A DNA stretch of 64,000 nucleotides from Ulota crispa (Eukaryota; Streptophyta; Bryopsida; Orthotrichales; Orthotrichaceae), in NCBI GenBank assembly GCA_963920765.1, contig OY987247.1:7846471-7910470 (forward strand), written 5' to 3'. Position numbers and translations under genes: made by a program. The notes beneath the pieces are model-generated. The model was not told the DNA's origin. It worked only from the letters and a program-made list of their open reading frames with translations, and searched no databases. This document shows positions 23,753 to 35,032 of the stretch, one piece after another. The number at the start of each line of letters is the position of its first letter. Position 1 is the first letter of the stretch.

Positions 23753-24149
23753 GGGAATTGATATGTGCATACCAGAGGTTTGATATTTGCACACTGGCGG
23801 GAGGGGTAAATTTTAGATATTTATCATTAACAAGCTGAAGTTGGAAATTTTGAATTCAAATTTGGATTTATAAACCTTGATTTTGTTTAGAACTACAAAA
23901 GAGGTTACAATTGAACAACGTCCCATGAAAAAACTTAGCTCGGGGGCAAATTATTACCTTTATCGTTATTTATAAAAAAAGCTAAGCTTTTCCATTGGGC
24001 GTTGTTCAATTACAACTTTTTTTTTTAATTTTAGGCTAAATCATGATCTCTAAATCCAAATCTAAATTCAAAATTCTCAAATTCAGCTTTTTCATGGTAA
24101 AAATCTATAATTGCATATATCAACCCCCAATGTGCACATATCAATTCCC
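23753..24149. mobile_element. Palindromic Mutator-like MITE (family M, copy 3)
   Basis: The ends are GGGAATTGATATGTGCA and TGCACATATCAATTCCC, with a palindromic interior as in the other copies. It abuts the TTAA of the preceding element. The flanking 9-mers do not match, so the target duplication is lost or one end has been rearranged. Confidence 0.65.
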
Positions 24150-24223
24150 TAAATGAAGCTTGAGATTTCGGACATTTTGGACAGAAAGCATTTACCAAAA
24201 TGTATAACATAATATCACCAATT

Positions 24224-24296
24224 CGCCGACCGTGGGACTCGAAACCACGACCACGTGGTTAAAAGCCACGCGCTCTACCAACTGAGCTAGGTCGGC
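24224..24296 (-). tRNA. tRNA-Lys(UUU)
   Basis: Read on the minus strand this folds as a cloverleaf. The acceptor is GCCGACC/GGTCGGC (7 perfect pairs). The D arm is GCTC/GAGC with AGTTGGTA in the loop. The anticodon stem is CGTGG/CCACG with loop CTTTTAA, giving anticodon UUU. The T arm is GTGGT/CCCAC, and the discriminator base is G, as usual for Lys. There is no intron. The A box (TAGCTCAGTTGG) is canonical. The T arm has T in place of the conserved G53, so its innermost pair is T-C and the B box reads GTTTCGAGTCC. A T4 run lies about 25 bases downstream as a possible Pol III stop. The gene may be functional or newly decaying. Confidence 0.85.
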
Positions 24297-24684
24297 AGAG
24301 AGAATTAGGCACTTCAACAAAGCTAATCTACTACTTGTTACATTGGCATTTCATAGCTTCTATATAAGTATATTAGTACATGGTTTACATAACTGCTGAG
24401 TCGCTGTGTTTGGAAGGTCGCGTTGTATAGGAAATGCTCGACAAAGGGAGTATTCCTGGGAAAGCAGAAAAAGAAAATTGGGATTAATGATGAGAGCTAT
24501 TTATTTATCTACAGATGCTTGAAGAACGTAGTATTATCCAACATAATCCACAACAGGGAAAAGGGTAAATTAAGTTTGTTGAAATGGATGAAAAGTCTGT
24601 AACGTCCAAACACGTAAAAACAGTACCTGCGTGATGCTTACGAAACCCTAATTTTGTCAAATTATCTGCCCTATAAATGAACAA
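24297..24684. other. Intergenic DNA, nothing recognised
   Basis: No transposon ends or open frames of note. Confidence 0.35.
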
Positions 24685-24930
24685 ATGAACATGAATTTGC
24701 TTGCAATATTTTTTCAAAGAGCAGAAGACTACTTTTGTGTTCTCAATTGGACGGCCTCAAAAAGGGTACAAAATTGGGGCGACTCCGGACTCGCCAAAGG
24801 CGGCTCAATTAGTGAAGTGAAAATGAAGTACATGGGCGACTCAGTTGTCAAGTCATCTTTAGTTCCAAAAGAAATGCAAGCAGCAGCAAAGGGTGGGGCA
24901 TCCCATTCTTTTGCAAAAGCAAAGTCTTGA
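24685..24930 (+). CDS. Small open frame of unknown function
   Basis: An 81-codon frame ends in TGA at 24928-24930. Its last 58 residues are coding-like, rich in Ala, Gly, Ser and Lys (RVQNWGDSGLAKGGSISEVK). An acceptor-like TTTTTTCAAAGAGCAG precedes codon 14, so this could be a 3'-terminal exon. I recognise no family. It lies in a low-repeat interval beside the tRNA gene. A chance frame cannot be excluded. Confidence 0.25.
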   Translation: MNMNLLAIFFQRAEDYFCVLNWTASKRVQNWGDSGLAKGGSISEVKMKYMGDSVVKSSLVPKEMQAAAKGGASHSFAKAKS

Positions 24931-26478
24931 TTTACATTTGTTGCCCATATTCATGGCAAATTGCTCAATTTCATTTGATCATACCAACAACAATAACAAC
25001 AACATCAACAAGAGCAACTGTGGTAAGTGATAGCTGACAATTACAATCCGGAGAAGAAAAAAATGTGTCTTAAACGATCAGTCCACATCAAGTGCAAATG
25101 TTCACAATGATTACATCATGATTATTAAATTACCCAGTTACATTTTTTGTGGATATTTGCAATTGTTGTGAACTAATTGTTTAAAACAAAATAATTCTTT
25201 GAGATGAATTATGATTGCTTGATAAATAGTGTAAAAGAAACTGTTGGACATCACTTTCTATTTACGTTGGTGGAAACACATGTATTTTGCACTAAACTAG
25301 AGGGGCTCAGATGGCCTTTACCTACTTGAAGTGTGGTAGTCCAAGCTTTTTCTCAATAGAACTCGTTCAGGCCAGGGTTCTTGTTTGAAGACATGGAATA
25401 CTTTTCTCCCAACTCAACCAAGTTTGGTGTCAAATTTCCCCATGAGGTACTTTTCTCATAAAAGTGGCAAATATTTTTGTGAGGCGCATGGGGAGAAATA
25501 GAAAGAACTCCTTTGCCCTAATGGATATGTGTATGGTCTCTACCCTTCATGGATTTGGGCCGCCTTTATGGTCTCACTTTGTGTTTTTGTCTTGACGCTT
25601 ATTGAAAGAAGCATTTTTTTTTTGTGAATATTGTAATTTTGTTCTAGACCCGGTCTCATGGCAGCAATGTGCTGGAAAATTGACGGCTAGTTCAAAGTTA
25701 GCTAATAAAATTGGGAAAAAAGCTAGGAGCATTTTGAAATTGCTTGAAAAAAAATGGTTAGATTTTACAAATAAAATAAAATAATACATTACAATGTAAA
25801 ATTCGAAGTTAGAAATGTATCCAACACAATCCAACAAAAAAAATATTGGTTGAATTCAGAAGATGTTAGATTCTAGCTGGTGAAGTCCAAAAAATTTCCC
25901 AAGCACATGGGTCTAAGGAAAGTTTGGGAGGAAACCTTTGGAAAAGAGGTAGATTTAGAAAAAGGGTAGATTCTCTCTCCAAGAAGGAGAAGGTGAGGTT
26001 GTGGGGTTGGTCTTTGCAAAGTTGTGGTTCTTGACTTAGGGTTTAATTTCTTATCAAGAGAGTGCTTTGTTGTCCCCTTCACATTGAAGAATATATGAAG
26101 GGAAGGAAAATCAATGGGGGAAATCCTTTAGAACTAGCAAATTTTTGCCAAAAATTTAAACCTTGTCTTGACCAACTTGAGTATCACCCAAGCATCACCT
26201 TGACCAAGAGCATGTAATGTGCATCTAAGGGGCACTTCATATTGTGTCTCACGTCTCACTAAAATATGAGAATCTGATTGGTGTAAAGTTGAAGTTGGGA
26301 CGTGACATTGGGACTTGATAGTGGGACTTGGCACTTTGTACTATGTCCCAAGTCCCACACCCTAATTCTTTGCATTTTGTTTAGACAGCAACATTTTTTG
26401 GAAGTTATGACATCAAAAGAAGGTAAGACTTCACTCAAAGTTTAAGTCAACCATTTTGCTAGACTTGACTTACAACCT
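24931..26478. other. Intergenic DNA, no supported gene
   Basis: Short frames at 25574-25837 and 25873-26082 lack motifs. No bounded element is resolved. Confidence 0.35.
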
Positions 26479-26712
26479 AAAGTAGGAACACCCATAAGTG
26501 TCAGTTTAAGGGTTTTGAGCATGATGACTAATAACAAACATCTAGCAAATTATAGGATCAGCAAAGTGCCATTGTACCCATAGCCAACACTAAGGCTTCA
26601 TGTTCACATATTGTACATCCTTGTAAATACATCTATTTGCTTCTACAAGTTTTCCAAGATTTTAGAGGTAACAGTTCTAGGGACACTAACACTTACAGGT
26701 GTTCCTACCTCA
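26479..26712. mobile_element. TA-flanked MITE (family A2, copy 1)
   Basis: The left end AAAGTAGGAACACCCATAAG and the right end CTTACAGGTGTTCCTACCT are inverted. GTGTCAGT and its inverse lie next inward. It is related to 41785-42118 and 45552-45869. Confidence 0.6.
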
Positions 26713-26887
26713 GGTCCAATTAGTATTTTTGACTTTCTTTAGTACTTCCTTGATAACCCAATGAAACTGGGATCTTACATTGAAATGGGACTTGCACTTG
26801 TGGGACGTGGAACCTAATGTTTACTGTGTAGCACTCTTTAGATGTGTATGACCTTGGCTTTCTTTGAGGATGCTCAGGGTTGCTTAG

Positions 26888-27080
26888 TAAGGGAGGATGC
26901 TCTAATTCATACCAACTCTAAGAAGGGCTGACATTTTAGATCAAAGATCTATTACTGTCATTGATGAGTTAGTCATTGATGAGTTAGGTGACCTTAGCCA
27001 TTTTCTTTGATCTAGAATGTCAGCCCTTCCTAAAGCTGGTCCGAATTAGAACATGGTCCGAATTAGAGCATCCTACCTTA
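26888..27080. mobile_element. Palindromic TA-flanked MITE (family A, copy 2)
   Basis: The ends TAAGGGAGGATGCTCTAATT and AATTAGAGCATCCTACCTTA are inverted. The centre duplicates GTCATTGATGAGTTAG. Inner arms GGGCTGACATT and AATGTCAGCCC also pair. Confidence 0.7.
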
Positions 27081-28700
27081 AGCACCAGTCAGCTTTCTTT
27101 GGCCTCAATTCTGTGAGCATGTGAGATCCTGACTCGGCCTTTGTCACCTGCTGTGTTCTCAACTGGAGACCGCCTGTCAGCTCCAAATCTCTGCTCCTGA
27201 TCCTCAAATGGAAAATATTCCTTTCTCCAGACAGAGTTTTGTGCTCATTATTTGCCAAACCTGAGCGTTGAGGGTAAGTTAAGTGAAGTTAACTTGAAAC
27301 ACTTCATGTCAGGTTACTATTGAGCAGGTTTTAATGAATGTTTTGTTCAGAGACCACCAGATGAACCACCAAAAATGAGACGTTGGTTCAAGCTTTTTTC
27401 AATACTTTTCAAGAACTACAATCTTTCTACGTGACCACAGAGGTGCACGCTCACTACTCAGGTCTTGACACAATTAATTTACACTAAGAATTCTCCAGAC
27501 AAACAATTGAGATATTCTCATACTCCAAGGCTTGATTTTCCTCACCTGCCAGTGGAAGTTGTCTAATCCCAATAGAAAGTCTTAATTCTAAAAGATTTGG
27601 TTCTCACTATGTAATGCCCTTGCAGGTGAAAGTCAAGAGCAAGAGAGTTTCAACAATTATTGGTCACTTGGTTGAAAGTTCAACATCTCACATATAGCCC
27701 AACCACAACAACTAAGCCGGCCAAGCAAAAGACACAGATACGTCGTCTGAAACAATTTACAGAAAACGTGTTCCGTAACCGAACCTCTTAACACGTAATT
27801 CCTGCCACGGTCTTCAAACAGAACGTTTCCACGTATTGCCATCTGTAGCAAACACACCCATGCTGAGCAGGATGGTGAAATTTGCAGCAAATTGTTGAAG
27901 AACTTCTGACACCGCTGTCACGTCTCTCCATGCTCCTTCACAAAGCAACCAAGTAGGTACTTCATGGATTCATACGGAAAATCTCCTTTGTATTTGCAGT
28001 CTGTAGTATCAGCCGACCTGTGAGATAATCTTATTACCCTTCTCTTCTCAAGAGCCCGTGCTAAGTGCGTTGATAAATGTTGAACAAGTCGTCCGGGCAG
28101 GAGCCTACTACATGAATATTTTCTACCTTGAGCACACCAATATAGCCAACGTCAGCATTGCAAATCCTGTCAGACGCCTAGATGTTCGGTACGTTGCTCG
28201 AGAAAGTGAAAAGAATTTCAATTAAATTTTATTTCCAACTACTCTAAGTCTCTTATTAAACATTCCAATAGGTTTCAAGAATCGGCCAGGGAACTACGCC
28301 ACCATGAGATGCTTCAATATCTGCTTAAATCTTCAGCTCTGTTTTGAATCTATGCTGCAGCAGAACAGGAAAAGCGGTGGATCAGAATTCTAAACAATTA
28401 GTGTAACATGAACTGTTTTAAACAAAAGGAAAATCTCACGATCTCCTATTGTAACAACGAAAAGCTCTCCCCTTTATAGAAAGAAGTAACGACATCAGAG
28501 ATTAATGTCTGATTACTAAACAATAGATGCAGTCAAATTTGGTGTTTGTGAATACAAAGTTTAAGGTGAGGTTAAGAGGCAAGAACTACCTTTGGATATC
28601 TGCCGAGCAAAACAAGAGCGAAGTGTCGGTTGCAGGCAGAGAGACTATCAAGAGAGGTAGTAAGCCCACAATAACTTTCACCGATATGGTTTAGTTCGTG
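27081..28700. other. Intergenic DNA downstream of PEX3, no supported gene
   Basis: This is less AT-rich and freer of MITEs than the rest. Open frames at 27073-27258 and 27657-27890 (minus) have no recognised domain. Part of it may be the 3' untranslated region of PEX3 or an unrecognised gene. Confidence 0.35.
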
Positions 28701-28760
28701 TCAAGAACTGTCACTAAATGTATCATAAGCATCTTTGAACGAATCCACTCGACTTGCTAG
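28701..28760 (-). CDS. Possible alternative last exon of PEX3
   Basis: A clean acceptor (GATGGACAG) precedes 20 codons, LASRVDSFKDAYDTFSDSS and TGA. It joins in phase 0 to exon 7 if the GT after 29208 is used in place of reading on to the TAG at 29196-29198. A second donor-like site (GGGTGAGT) lies just past that TAG, so this exon could instead be 3' untranslated. It would replace three residues with nineteen. Confidence 0.4.
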   Translation of the reverse strand, partial: LASRVDSFKDAYDTFSDSS

Positions 28761-29195
28761 CTGTCCATCAACAAAAATATGTTAAAAGGATTAATCATAG
28801 GACAACCATTTGCTGACAAACACTATAAGAACCAAACCCCCTAATAGAGGTATTCTACAAAACCTAGGTATTTAACGCAAAACTTGCCGATATAACTCAC
28901 GTGAACTATCTGGAAACCTCGTAGGAGTGGGTTTTCTACTAGTGTAACAATATCAAACATGTATTTCACCAATAAGACTACCAAAAAAAACCCTGAATGC
29001 ATGTCTAAAACCTTCAACATGACTCCTCTTAATTCAGTAAGGTGTTTATAGTTACTGCACGTGCTCAAACCAAATGATGCCAACAACAAACCACATATAT
29101 TTTGAGACATCAGAGGAACTTCAAGAAACATAAAAACGTTAGTATCTCAAGAAACAATCTCATGAAGTGAAGGGGCTGATAGTCTAAAACTCACC

Positions 29196-32100
29196 CTATA
29201 CCATTACCTCCTCGCTTGAATTAGTATACACCAAGGCACAAAAAGCATGCACTTGAGGCAAACTCGCCAAAATCCTTATGAAGCGATTTTCATCAGGATG
29301 CTCCAAGAGGGTGGATCCAGCTCCAGCAACAGGAGGAAGTAGCTTTGCAAGAGGGATGCCACTATCTGAGGATCCTCTGTAGAGTGTGTAAAGCTCCTCC
29401 ATGACTCCATCCAACAAAGCATCCAGACAAACAGCAAACACGTCGTGGAACTCGTTGCTGCGCAAACATTCGAAGGTCAGATTGTAAGAAACTAGCTTGA
29501 ATAAAAAGGGCGCCAATTTTGAAACCTCAAAAATAGTATTACAGTGAAACATTACTGCAACTAACCTAATAAAAGTAAGTGACCTAATTGCTAATTAGAA
29601 CGAACAGAACCATTTGAAAAATCAGCCCAGCCATATTTGGTTGGTAAGGCTCTCAGCTTGTGTGTCAATACACACTGAATTGTCGATTAAGGTAACTGAT
29701 TACGATTATTGGCATTCGTTACTAGTAAAAATCAAGCTGATGACAAATCCAGTATAGATTATATTTTGGATACTTTTCAGAAGAAAATTTACATAGTCCT
29801 TAGGCAAATCCAACAATATATACATATATACAACGCTCAAAACCAAAATGGTAAATGTAAAAGTTACAGGACTGGTAAGAAGCACATCTCCAAACCGTAA
29901 CAAAGCAGAAGAATAAAACAAGACGCACAAGTCCTTTATCCAGCTGCTGATACAGCATGCATTTGAGTCGTTACCTTGCCAAAACCGCTCTAGTTTCCTT
30001 CATGAGCTGATCGAGCACCTCATTATCATGAGATGCCATGTCTGCAACTGGGTTCGATGCATCTCCAACTGAAGAAGGACCAGCTATCAAGTCATCCGGC
30101 AAAACATTATCTGGTGGTAGAACATACTGAACCCAGGGTGATCTTTTGCTTTCCAAGGTTGCTCGAATTCTCATGAATACATCTCTAAGATCGTCAATTG
30201 TATAAGGCTCCTTCAGTTGTTTGCTGGAGAACCCCACATGAATAAACGTTTAGGATAATAGACAACACTAACAATCAATGTCTTTATTTACCTTTTGATG
30301 CAATATGATAATTGTTTCAAAATCACAACTAAAACGTCACCCGACTGGGAGTAACGTATTAAATAAGGCGGTTACTCCTCGTCATCTAGTTCCAATTTTT
30401 AGCAACAAACAATTTAGATCATATATACAGTATCACACCTGCAAGAACTTAGTACGTTCACGTTAGTAACTAAATTCGACAAGCACGTACCCTTTCAGTA
30501 CGAATTCTACCGCCCTGTAAATATCCGCAACCAGAGTTGCTGAACCCTTTTGATGCAAGTATCCAGCAAAAGCTATGAACTTGTGTTGGACGCTCATGGA
30601 CAAAGGCACATGGGGATCCTGCAAAGCATGGAAATGAAATGTTAGGGCAGCCTCCCTCTATGCATTCAATCACGTTGAGGTTGTCTAGCACGACAAGAAA
30701 TTCCTACACATGCTGAGGAGCGGAATAGTAACGAACACCAACTGCCTTATAAACACAACTGAGAGCTGCCATAAATAAATAGTGTCATCACTTCATTACT
30801 TCAAAGAACATACAAATGCATTAAAAACATTCAAAATCTGTACCTCTGAATTCATCACATCCCTAGCGGTGTCAAAGTACACATGCCTTCCCAGGATATT
30901 TAGTTGAATGCGGATGAAGATGTCCAGCAGGCAGAGTGCTGACATTGCACATACTGTGCGGGCAAAGCCTACAGACATAAATTCGAGTAGCAAAACCATA
31001 AGCCGACAGAAATTCAGCATATTCGGCTAACCACCAATCAGTGGACCTCATAGACAACAAAACCAAAAAGATTACTGGCCAGAAACACGATCTGTAGAGC
31101 AACAGTATCGCAAAAAAATTCTATGAGCAACAATCTTCATGGCTGAAGAAGCTTGATACTCTGGAATATTGGAGGTCAGGAAGTTGAAAAAGTACAAAAC
31201 GACTCACAAGCGATACAATTTAATAGAGAAGAAATCACCGACATAAAAATTTTGCAACTCACTTAGGGTCTTCAACTCTTGCCATAGCTGCACCTTATCC
31301 CTTTGACTCAATAATTGGGGGTCATCTTTGCCTAAAATCAACCTCTCAGTCAATCCTGATAGGTCGACCTTAGAGAACAGGCTAGCCTTCAACTGTGGTA
31401 ACACTGATGGTAATGTTGTAGTGTCCGATATCCTCTGGATGCTCTCAAAGTGGCTCTGCAACCTGGAACCAATCCAATTCAGTGCTCACTTTGCACAAAG
31501 CAAGACAACTGCTTTACTGGTAAAATTCAGCAAGCCATTCGGTACTCAGACCATTTCCATTCATCCATTTCAGCCACACGCATAACGCACATACCGCCTA
31601 CATAACCTCGTGAAATTCAAAAAAAAAAGACGTCCAAAAGCAGATAATTGAACATACTGAGCTTCAGCACGATCTTCAGCTTCCCTCTGCAATAATGCAG
31701 CTCGAGCAGCCTCTCTTTCTTTTCGTGCTTGTGCAGTCAATCCAAAATATCGGATTCCATAATAAACCGCCGTTCCTCCTCCCACCAGTCCAGCTGCGAC
31801 CAGCAGCGATCGCTGATGCTTCCTGGTCCATGCTCTACACACGTCATACAGAGCACGTCAATTCTCTATTTATAAACATCAATAAACTAAGAACTAAAAA
31901 AAAGTATGCAACGACTAATCATTCCCAGCAAAAAAACACACGTGTCCATCTCTCAAGCACATGAACACAATTCACGAGCACTATCTACAGCAAATTTGAC
32001 AGGGTTTATGCTCCCCAAACACGTTTTCTCTTCAACAAAGCGATCGATAACTACTGACACCAAATAAACAAGCTCAGGAAATAACAAATTGTTTGAACTG

Positions 32101-33441
32101 GCGGTCGAAGAGAGCAGGCTATTCAGCTATCTCTCGCGTCTTAAAACATTTCAAAGCAAAATCCAATAAACCTCTTCCGGTGCTCGTTAACAAAATCCTC
32201 ATGAAAATTCAACTTCAAATTTGAAGGAAATCGATGCAAAAGGAAGTATCTCTCGGCTCTCCAGACATTCAAAAGCAGATTCGATAAACCTCTCGAAGTG
32301 CTCATAAACAAAAAAATTCATTTAAAAATCACCTAAACTCTCAAATTTTCCAAAAATCTGATCATAAGCAGCACGAGTCAGTGCAAATCGAAGACACTAA
32401 AAAATCCTCGCAGGAGTGAAAATTTAACCAGAATTTGCGGAGAGCAGATTGAATAGAACAAGAAAAAACCTCAGCCGCACCTCAGAAACCTCAACAACAT
32501 CAGAAACCTTAACAATAAAAGCAGAGTCTCCAAAACTCCACCAACCACTGCAATTCAAAATTCTCCTTTAATTCATTACTTCAATCGCAAGCAGCACTTA
32601 CTTGAGATCGTAGTAGCACGTGATAATCAGATTCACGAGACAGTGCAAATCGACGACACTAAAATCCTCGCAGGAGTGAAACAAATCAACCAGAAAACGC
32701 GGAGGACAGATTGAATAGAACAAGAAAAAACCTCAGCCGCACCTCAGAAACCTTAAGAACATCAGAAACCTTAACAACAAAAGCACAGTCTCCAAAACTC
32801 CACCAACCACTGCAATTCAAAATTTTCATCAATTCATTACATCAATCGCTCGTTCGTAACTCAAAGCAGCACTTACTTGAGATCGTAGTAGCACGTAATA
32901 ATCAGATTCACGAGACAGTGCAAATCGACGACACTAAAATCCTCGCAGGAGTGAAAAAAAATCAACCAGAATTTGCGGAGGACAGATTGAATAGAACAAG
33001 AAAAAATCTCAGCCGCACCTCAGAAACCTTAACAACATCAGAAACCTTAACAAGAACGCACAGTCTCCAAAACTCCACCAATTCAGAATTTTCCTTAAAT
33101 TCATTACATCAATCGCTCGCTCGTAACTCAAAGCAGCACTTACTTGAGATCGTAGTAGCACGTGATAACCAGATGCACGAGACAGTGCAAATCGACGACA
33201 CTAAAATCCTCGCAGGAGTGAAAAGAATCAACCAGAATTTGCGGAGAGCAGATTGAATAGAACAAGAAAAAACCTCAGCCGCACCTCAGACACCTTAACA
33301 ACAAAGCACACTCAGTCTCCAAAACTCCACCAACCACTGCAATTCAAAATTCTCCTTTAATTCATTACTCAAATCGCTCGCAATTCAAAGCAGCACTTAC
33401 TTGAGATCGTAGTAGCACGTGATGTGCAGCGGCGTGGACAT
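29196..33441 (-). CDS. PEX3: Peroxin 3 (peroxisomal biogenesis factor 3), seven exons
   Basis: PEX3 anchors PEX19 at the peroxisome membrane and brings in membrane proteins. Exons on the minus strand: 33401-33441, 31658-31834, 31263-31462, 30844-30968, 30491-30618, 29975-30223, 29196-29457. All introns are GT-AG, all phases agree, and the joined frame is 393 residues (family about 365-375). Residues 18-22 (RKHQR) precede a membrane helix at about 22-44. Family blocks follow in order: QSHFESIQRISDTTTLP, SFARTVCAMSALCLLD then QLNILGRHVYFDTARD, FVLKGKQLKEPYTIDDLRD, AVLASNEFHDV and the PEX19-binding-type C-terminal helices ending ALVYTNS. Exon 1 (MSTPLHITCYYDL plus one split codon) is inferred: it splices in frame, and exon 2 has no ATG, but these residues are not family-typical. 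An alternative 3' end uses a donor after 29208 and exon 28701-28760. Exons 2-7 are secure. Confidence 0.92.
32100..32310. repeat. Imperfect direct duplication in PEX3 intron 1
   Basis: Two units of about 110 bases share TATCTCTCG..., CAAAGCARAWTCSAATAAACC-like and GTGCTCRTTAACAAA-like segments (about 32130-32190 and 32248-32312). Confidence 0.5.
32360..33441. repeat. Tandem array in PEX3 intron 1 containing copies of exon 1
   Basis: Units of 259-275 bases repeat about four times. Each carries the minus-strand segment ATCACGTGCTACTACGATCT followed by CAAGTAAGTGC. That is the 3' half of inferred exon 1 and its splice donor, at about 32591, 32866, 33132 and 33391. Only the outermost copy (33401-33441) has the ATG; the inner ones carry unrelated sequence upstream. 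A 5'-truncated unit starts near 32360. Plus-strand open frames of up to 181 codons in the array are by-products of the repetition. Confidence 0.8.
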
Positions 33442-33974
33442 GGTGATGGAACTCGACGAAGCACACTCGAGAATAGGAACAATATTGCGCAATTAAACAG
33501 AGAGAGGGATGAGGAGAGAGACGGTGGATTCTGGAACTGTCAGCAAGTGGCGGAAGAGAGGAGGAGCGTCGAATCCATCGCCATGCTAACTTAAGTTTGC
33601 AGAAGAAAAATAAAAAACCTCTGGAGAGAGTGACAGAGGCAATCCGACCCTAGATTTTGTGAACCCTAAGGGTGGAGCCTGGGTCCCACGGCAGCAGGCA
33701 TAGCCAAATTTGGCACTTCCTGGAGTGGAACCGAACTCCTGAAGTCCCGAAGTGGAGCGATTCCGGCAACGGGACGACGACGGTGGAGGAGCGGCAGGGA
33801 TGGCGATGGCGATCGAGCGAGAGCCGGAGAGATGCTCGCTCTGCAGGAGAATGGCCTTTCCCGATGCTCGCCAAACCCTAATTGGAAGCTGCTAGAACTC
33901 CGTCGTCTCTCGAGGATCGAATGCAGGCATTTTTGTCCATACAAGAAATTTTGGTGTTGGATTTTGAGGACTGG
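33442..33974. promoter_or_regulatory. GC-rich 5' flank of PEX3
   Basis: GC-rich DNA upstream of the PEX3 start, the likely promoter and 5' leader, with open frames on both strands that have no recognised motif. No TATA box is clear. It is placed by position and composition only. Confidence 0.4.
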
Positions 33975-34154
33975 GCACTTGTTTAGGCACTTGCTTAGGC
34001 ACTTGCTTAGGCACTTGCTTAGGCACTTGCTTAGGCACTTGCTTAGGCACTTGCTTAGGCACTTGCTTAGGCACTTGCTTAGGCACTTGCTTAGGCACTT
34101 GCTTAGGCACTTGCTTAGGCACTTGCTTAGGCACTTGCTTAGATACTTGTTTAG
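33975..34154 (+). repeat. 12-bp minisatellite (GCACTTGCTTAG)15
   Basis: Fifteen head-to-tail 12-mers. Unit 1 is GCACTTGTTTAG, units 2-14 are GCACTTGCTTAG and unit 15 is ATACTTGTTTAG. Further units lie at 34521-34544 and 35001-35036, and after 35691, separated by three inserted elements. Both strands stay open through it (RHLL and VPKQ repeats), which is a consequence of the 12-base period. Confidence 0.9.
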
Positions 34155-34517
34155 GGCGGCTTCACACTATGGTCGAAGGGCGAGAGGCCGTTGATCTGCA
34201 CCAATCAGATTGCACGAAATCAAGAAATTGAGGGTTCAGCTGCTCAAGCCTGCACAATAGAGGTCAAATTTCAAAAGTCATCCACCATTTGCTTACATGG
34301 TAGCATTTTATCATCCAAGATTGACGGCCTTTGGGCAAGAGTTTTGGGTCTAGCAAAATGCTGGACCCAAAATATGTGCGAGGGGTCATCAGTTTCAGCA
34401 TTTATTGCTGTTAGTTTTTATTGCCTATTTTCAGCAAATTTGCTTGGCCTCTCAACAATGTTTGGCCACTCAATTTGACAGCCTCTCGACTTGGCCGGTC
34501 ATAGTGTGAAGCCGCCC
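34154..34517. mobile_element. Tourist/Harbinger-like MITE (family T, copy 1)
   Basis: The ends GGGCGGCTTCACACTATG and CATAGTGTGAAGCCGCCC are perfect inverted repeats flanked by TTA (34151-34153 and 34518-34520). A 3-bp TTA duplication with GGGC-type ends fits the PIF/Harbinger group. The next inverted block is GAGAGGCC/GGCCTCTC. Confidence 0.8.
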
Positions 34518-34544
34518 TTAGTCACTTGTTCAGTCAGTTGTTTA

Positions 34545-34996
34545 GGGCGGCTTCACACTATGGCCTAAGGTCAAGAGACCGCTGGTCTACACCAATCAGA
34601 TTGCACGATTGCACAAAATCAAGAGTTTGGCTGCTCAACCCTTCACACCACTATTTTTTTTTTCGTGACACGATGTCAATTTTGCCCACTGGTACGTCTT
34701 CCTTCCACATATGCTCCTATGAGGTGGGCAGAATTGACATCTTGTTGCTAAAAAAAAACTGCTTCACACTAGAGGCCAAACTCCAAAGGCAGTCATCTCC
34801 ATTTGCCTACATGGCATCATTTTATCATCCAAGGTTGACAGCCTTTCAAAGGGAAGTTTGGGTCCAACAAAAATGGAGACCCATACTATGAGCGAGAGGC
34901 CATCAGTTTCAGCATTCATTGTTTATTTTGAGTAGATTTTCTTGGCCACTCAATTTGATGGCCTCTCGACTTGGTCGGTCATAGTGTGAAGCCACC
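34545..34996. mobile_element. Tourist/Harbinger-like MITE (family T, copy 2)
   Basis: The ends GGGCGGCTTCACACTATG and CATAGTGTGAAGCCACC are flanked by TTA (34542-34544 and 34997-34999). The interior shares ACATGG...ATTTTATCATCCAAG with copy 1, but it holds about 90 extra bases, including an internal inverted segment (TGTCAATTTTGCCCAC / GTGGGCAGAATTGACA). Confidence 0.8.
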
Positions 34997-35032
34997 TTAG
35001 ACACTTGTTCAGGCACTTGTTTAGTCACTTGT

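Noticed and set aside
32711-33256. 181-codon plus-strand open frame, the second longest in the window
   Set aside because: It is made of two tandem units of the PEX3 intron array (repeating KNLSRTSETL and LLEIVVAR). The 259-275-base repetition explains its length, and it overlaps the true gene on the other strand.
33892-34134. (VPKQ)n minus-strand and (RHLL)n plus-strand frames
   Set aside because: A 12-base repeat is divisible by three, so frames stay open automatically; no flanking gene features.
33975-34154. CRISPR-like array
   Set aside because: Units are contiguous with no spacers, and the window is eukaryotic.
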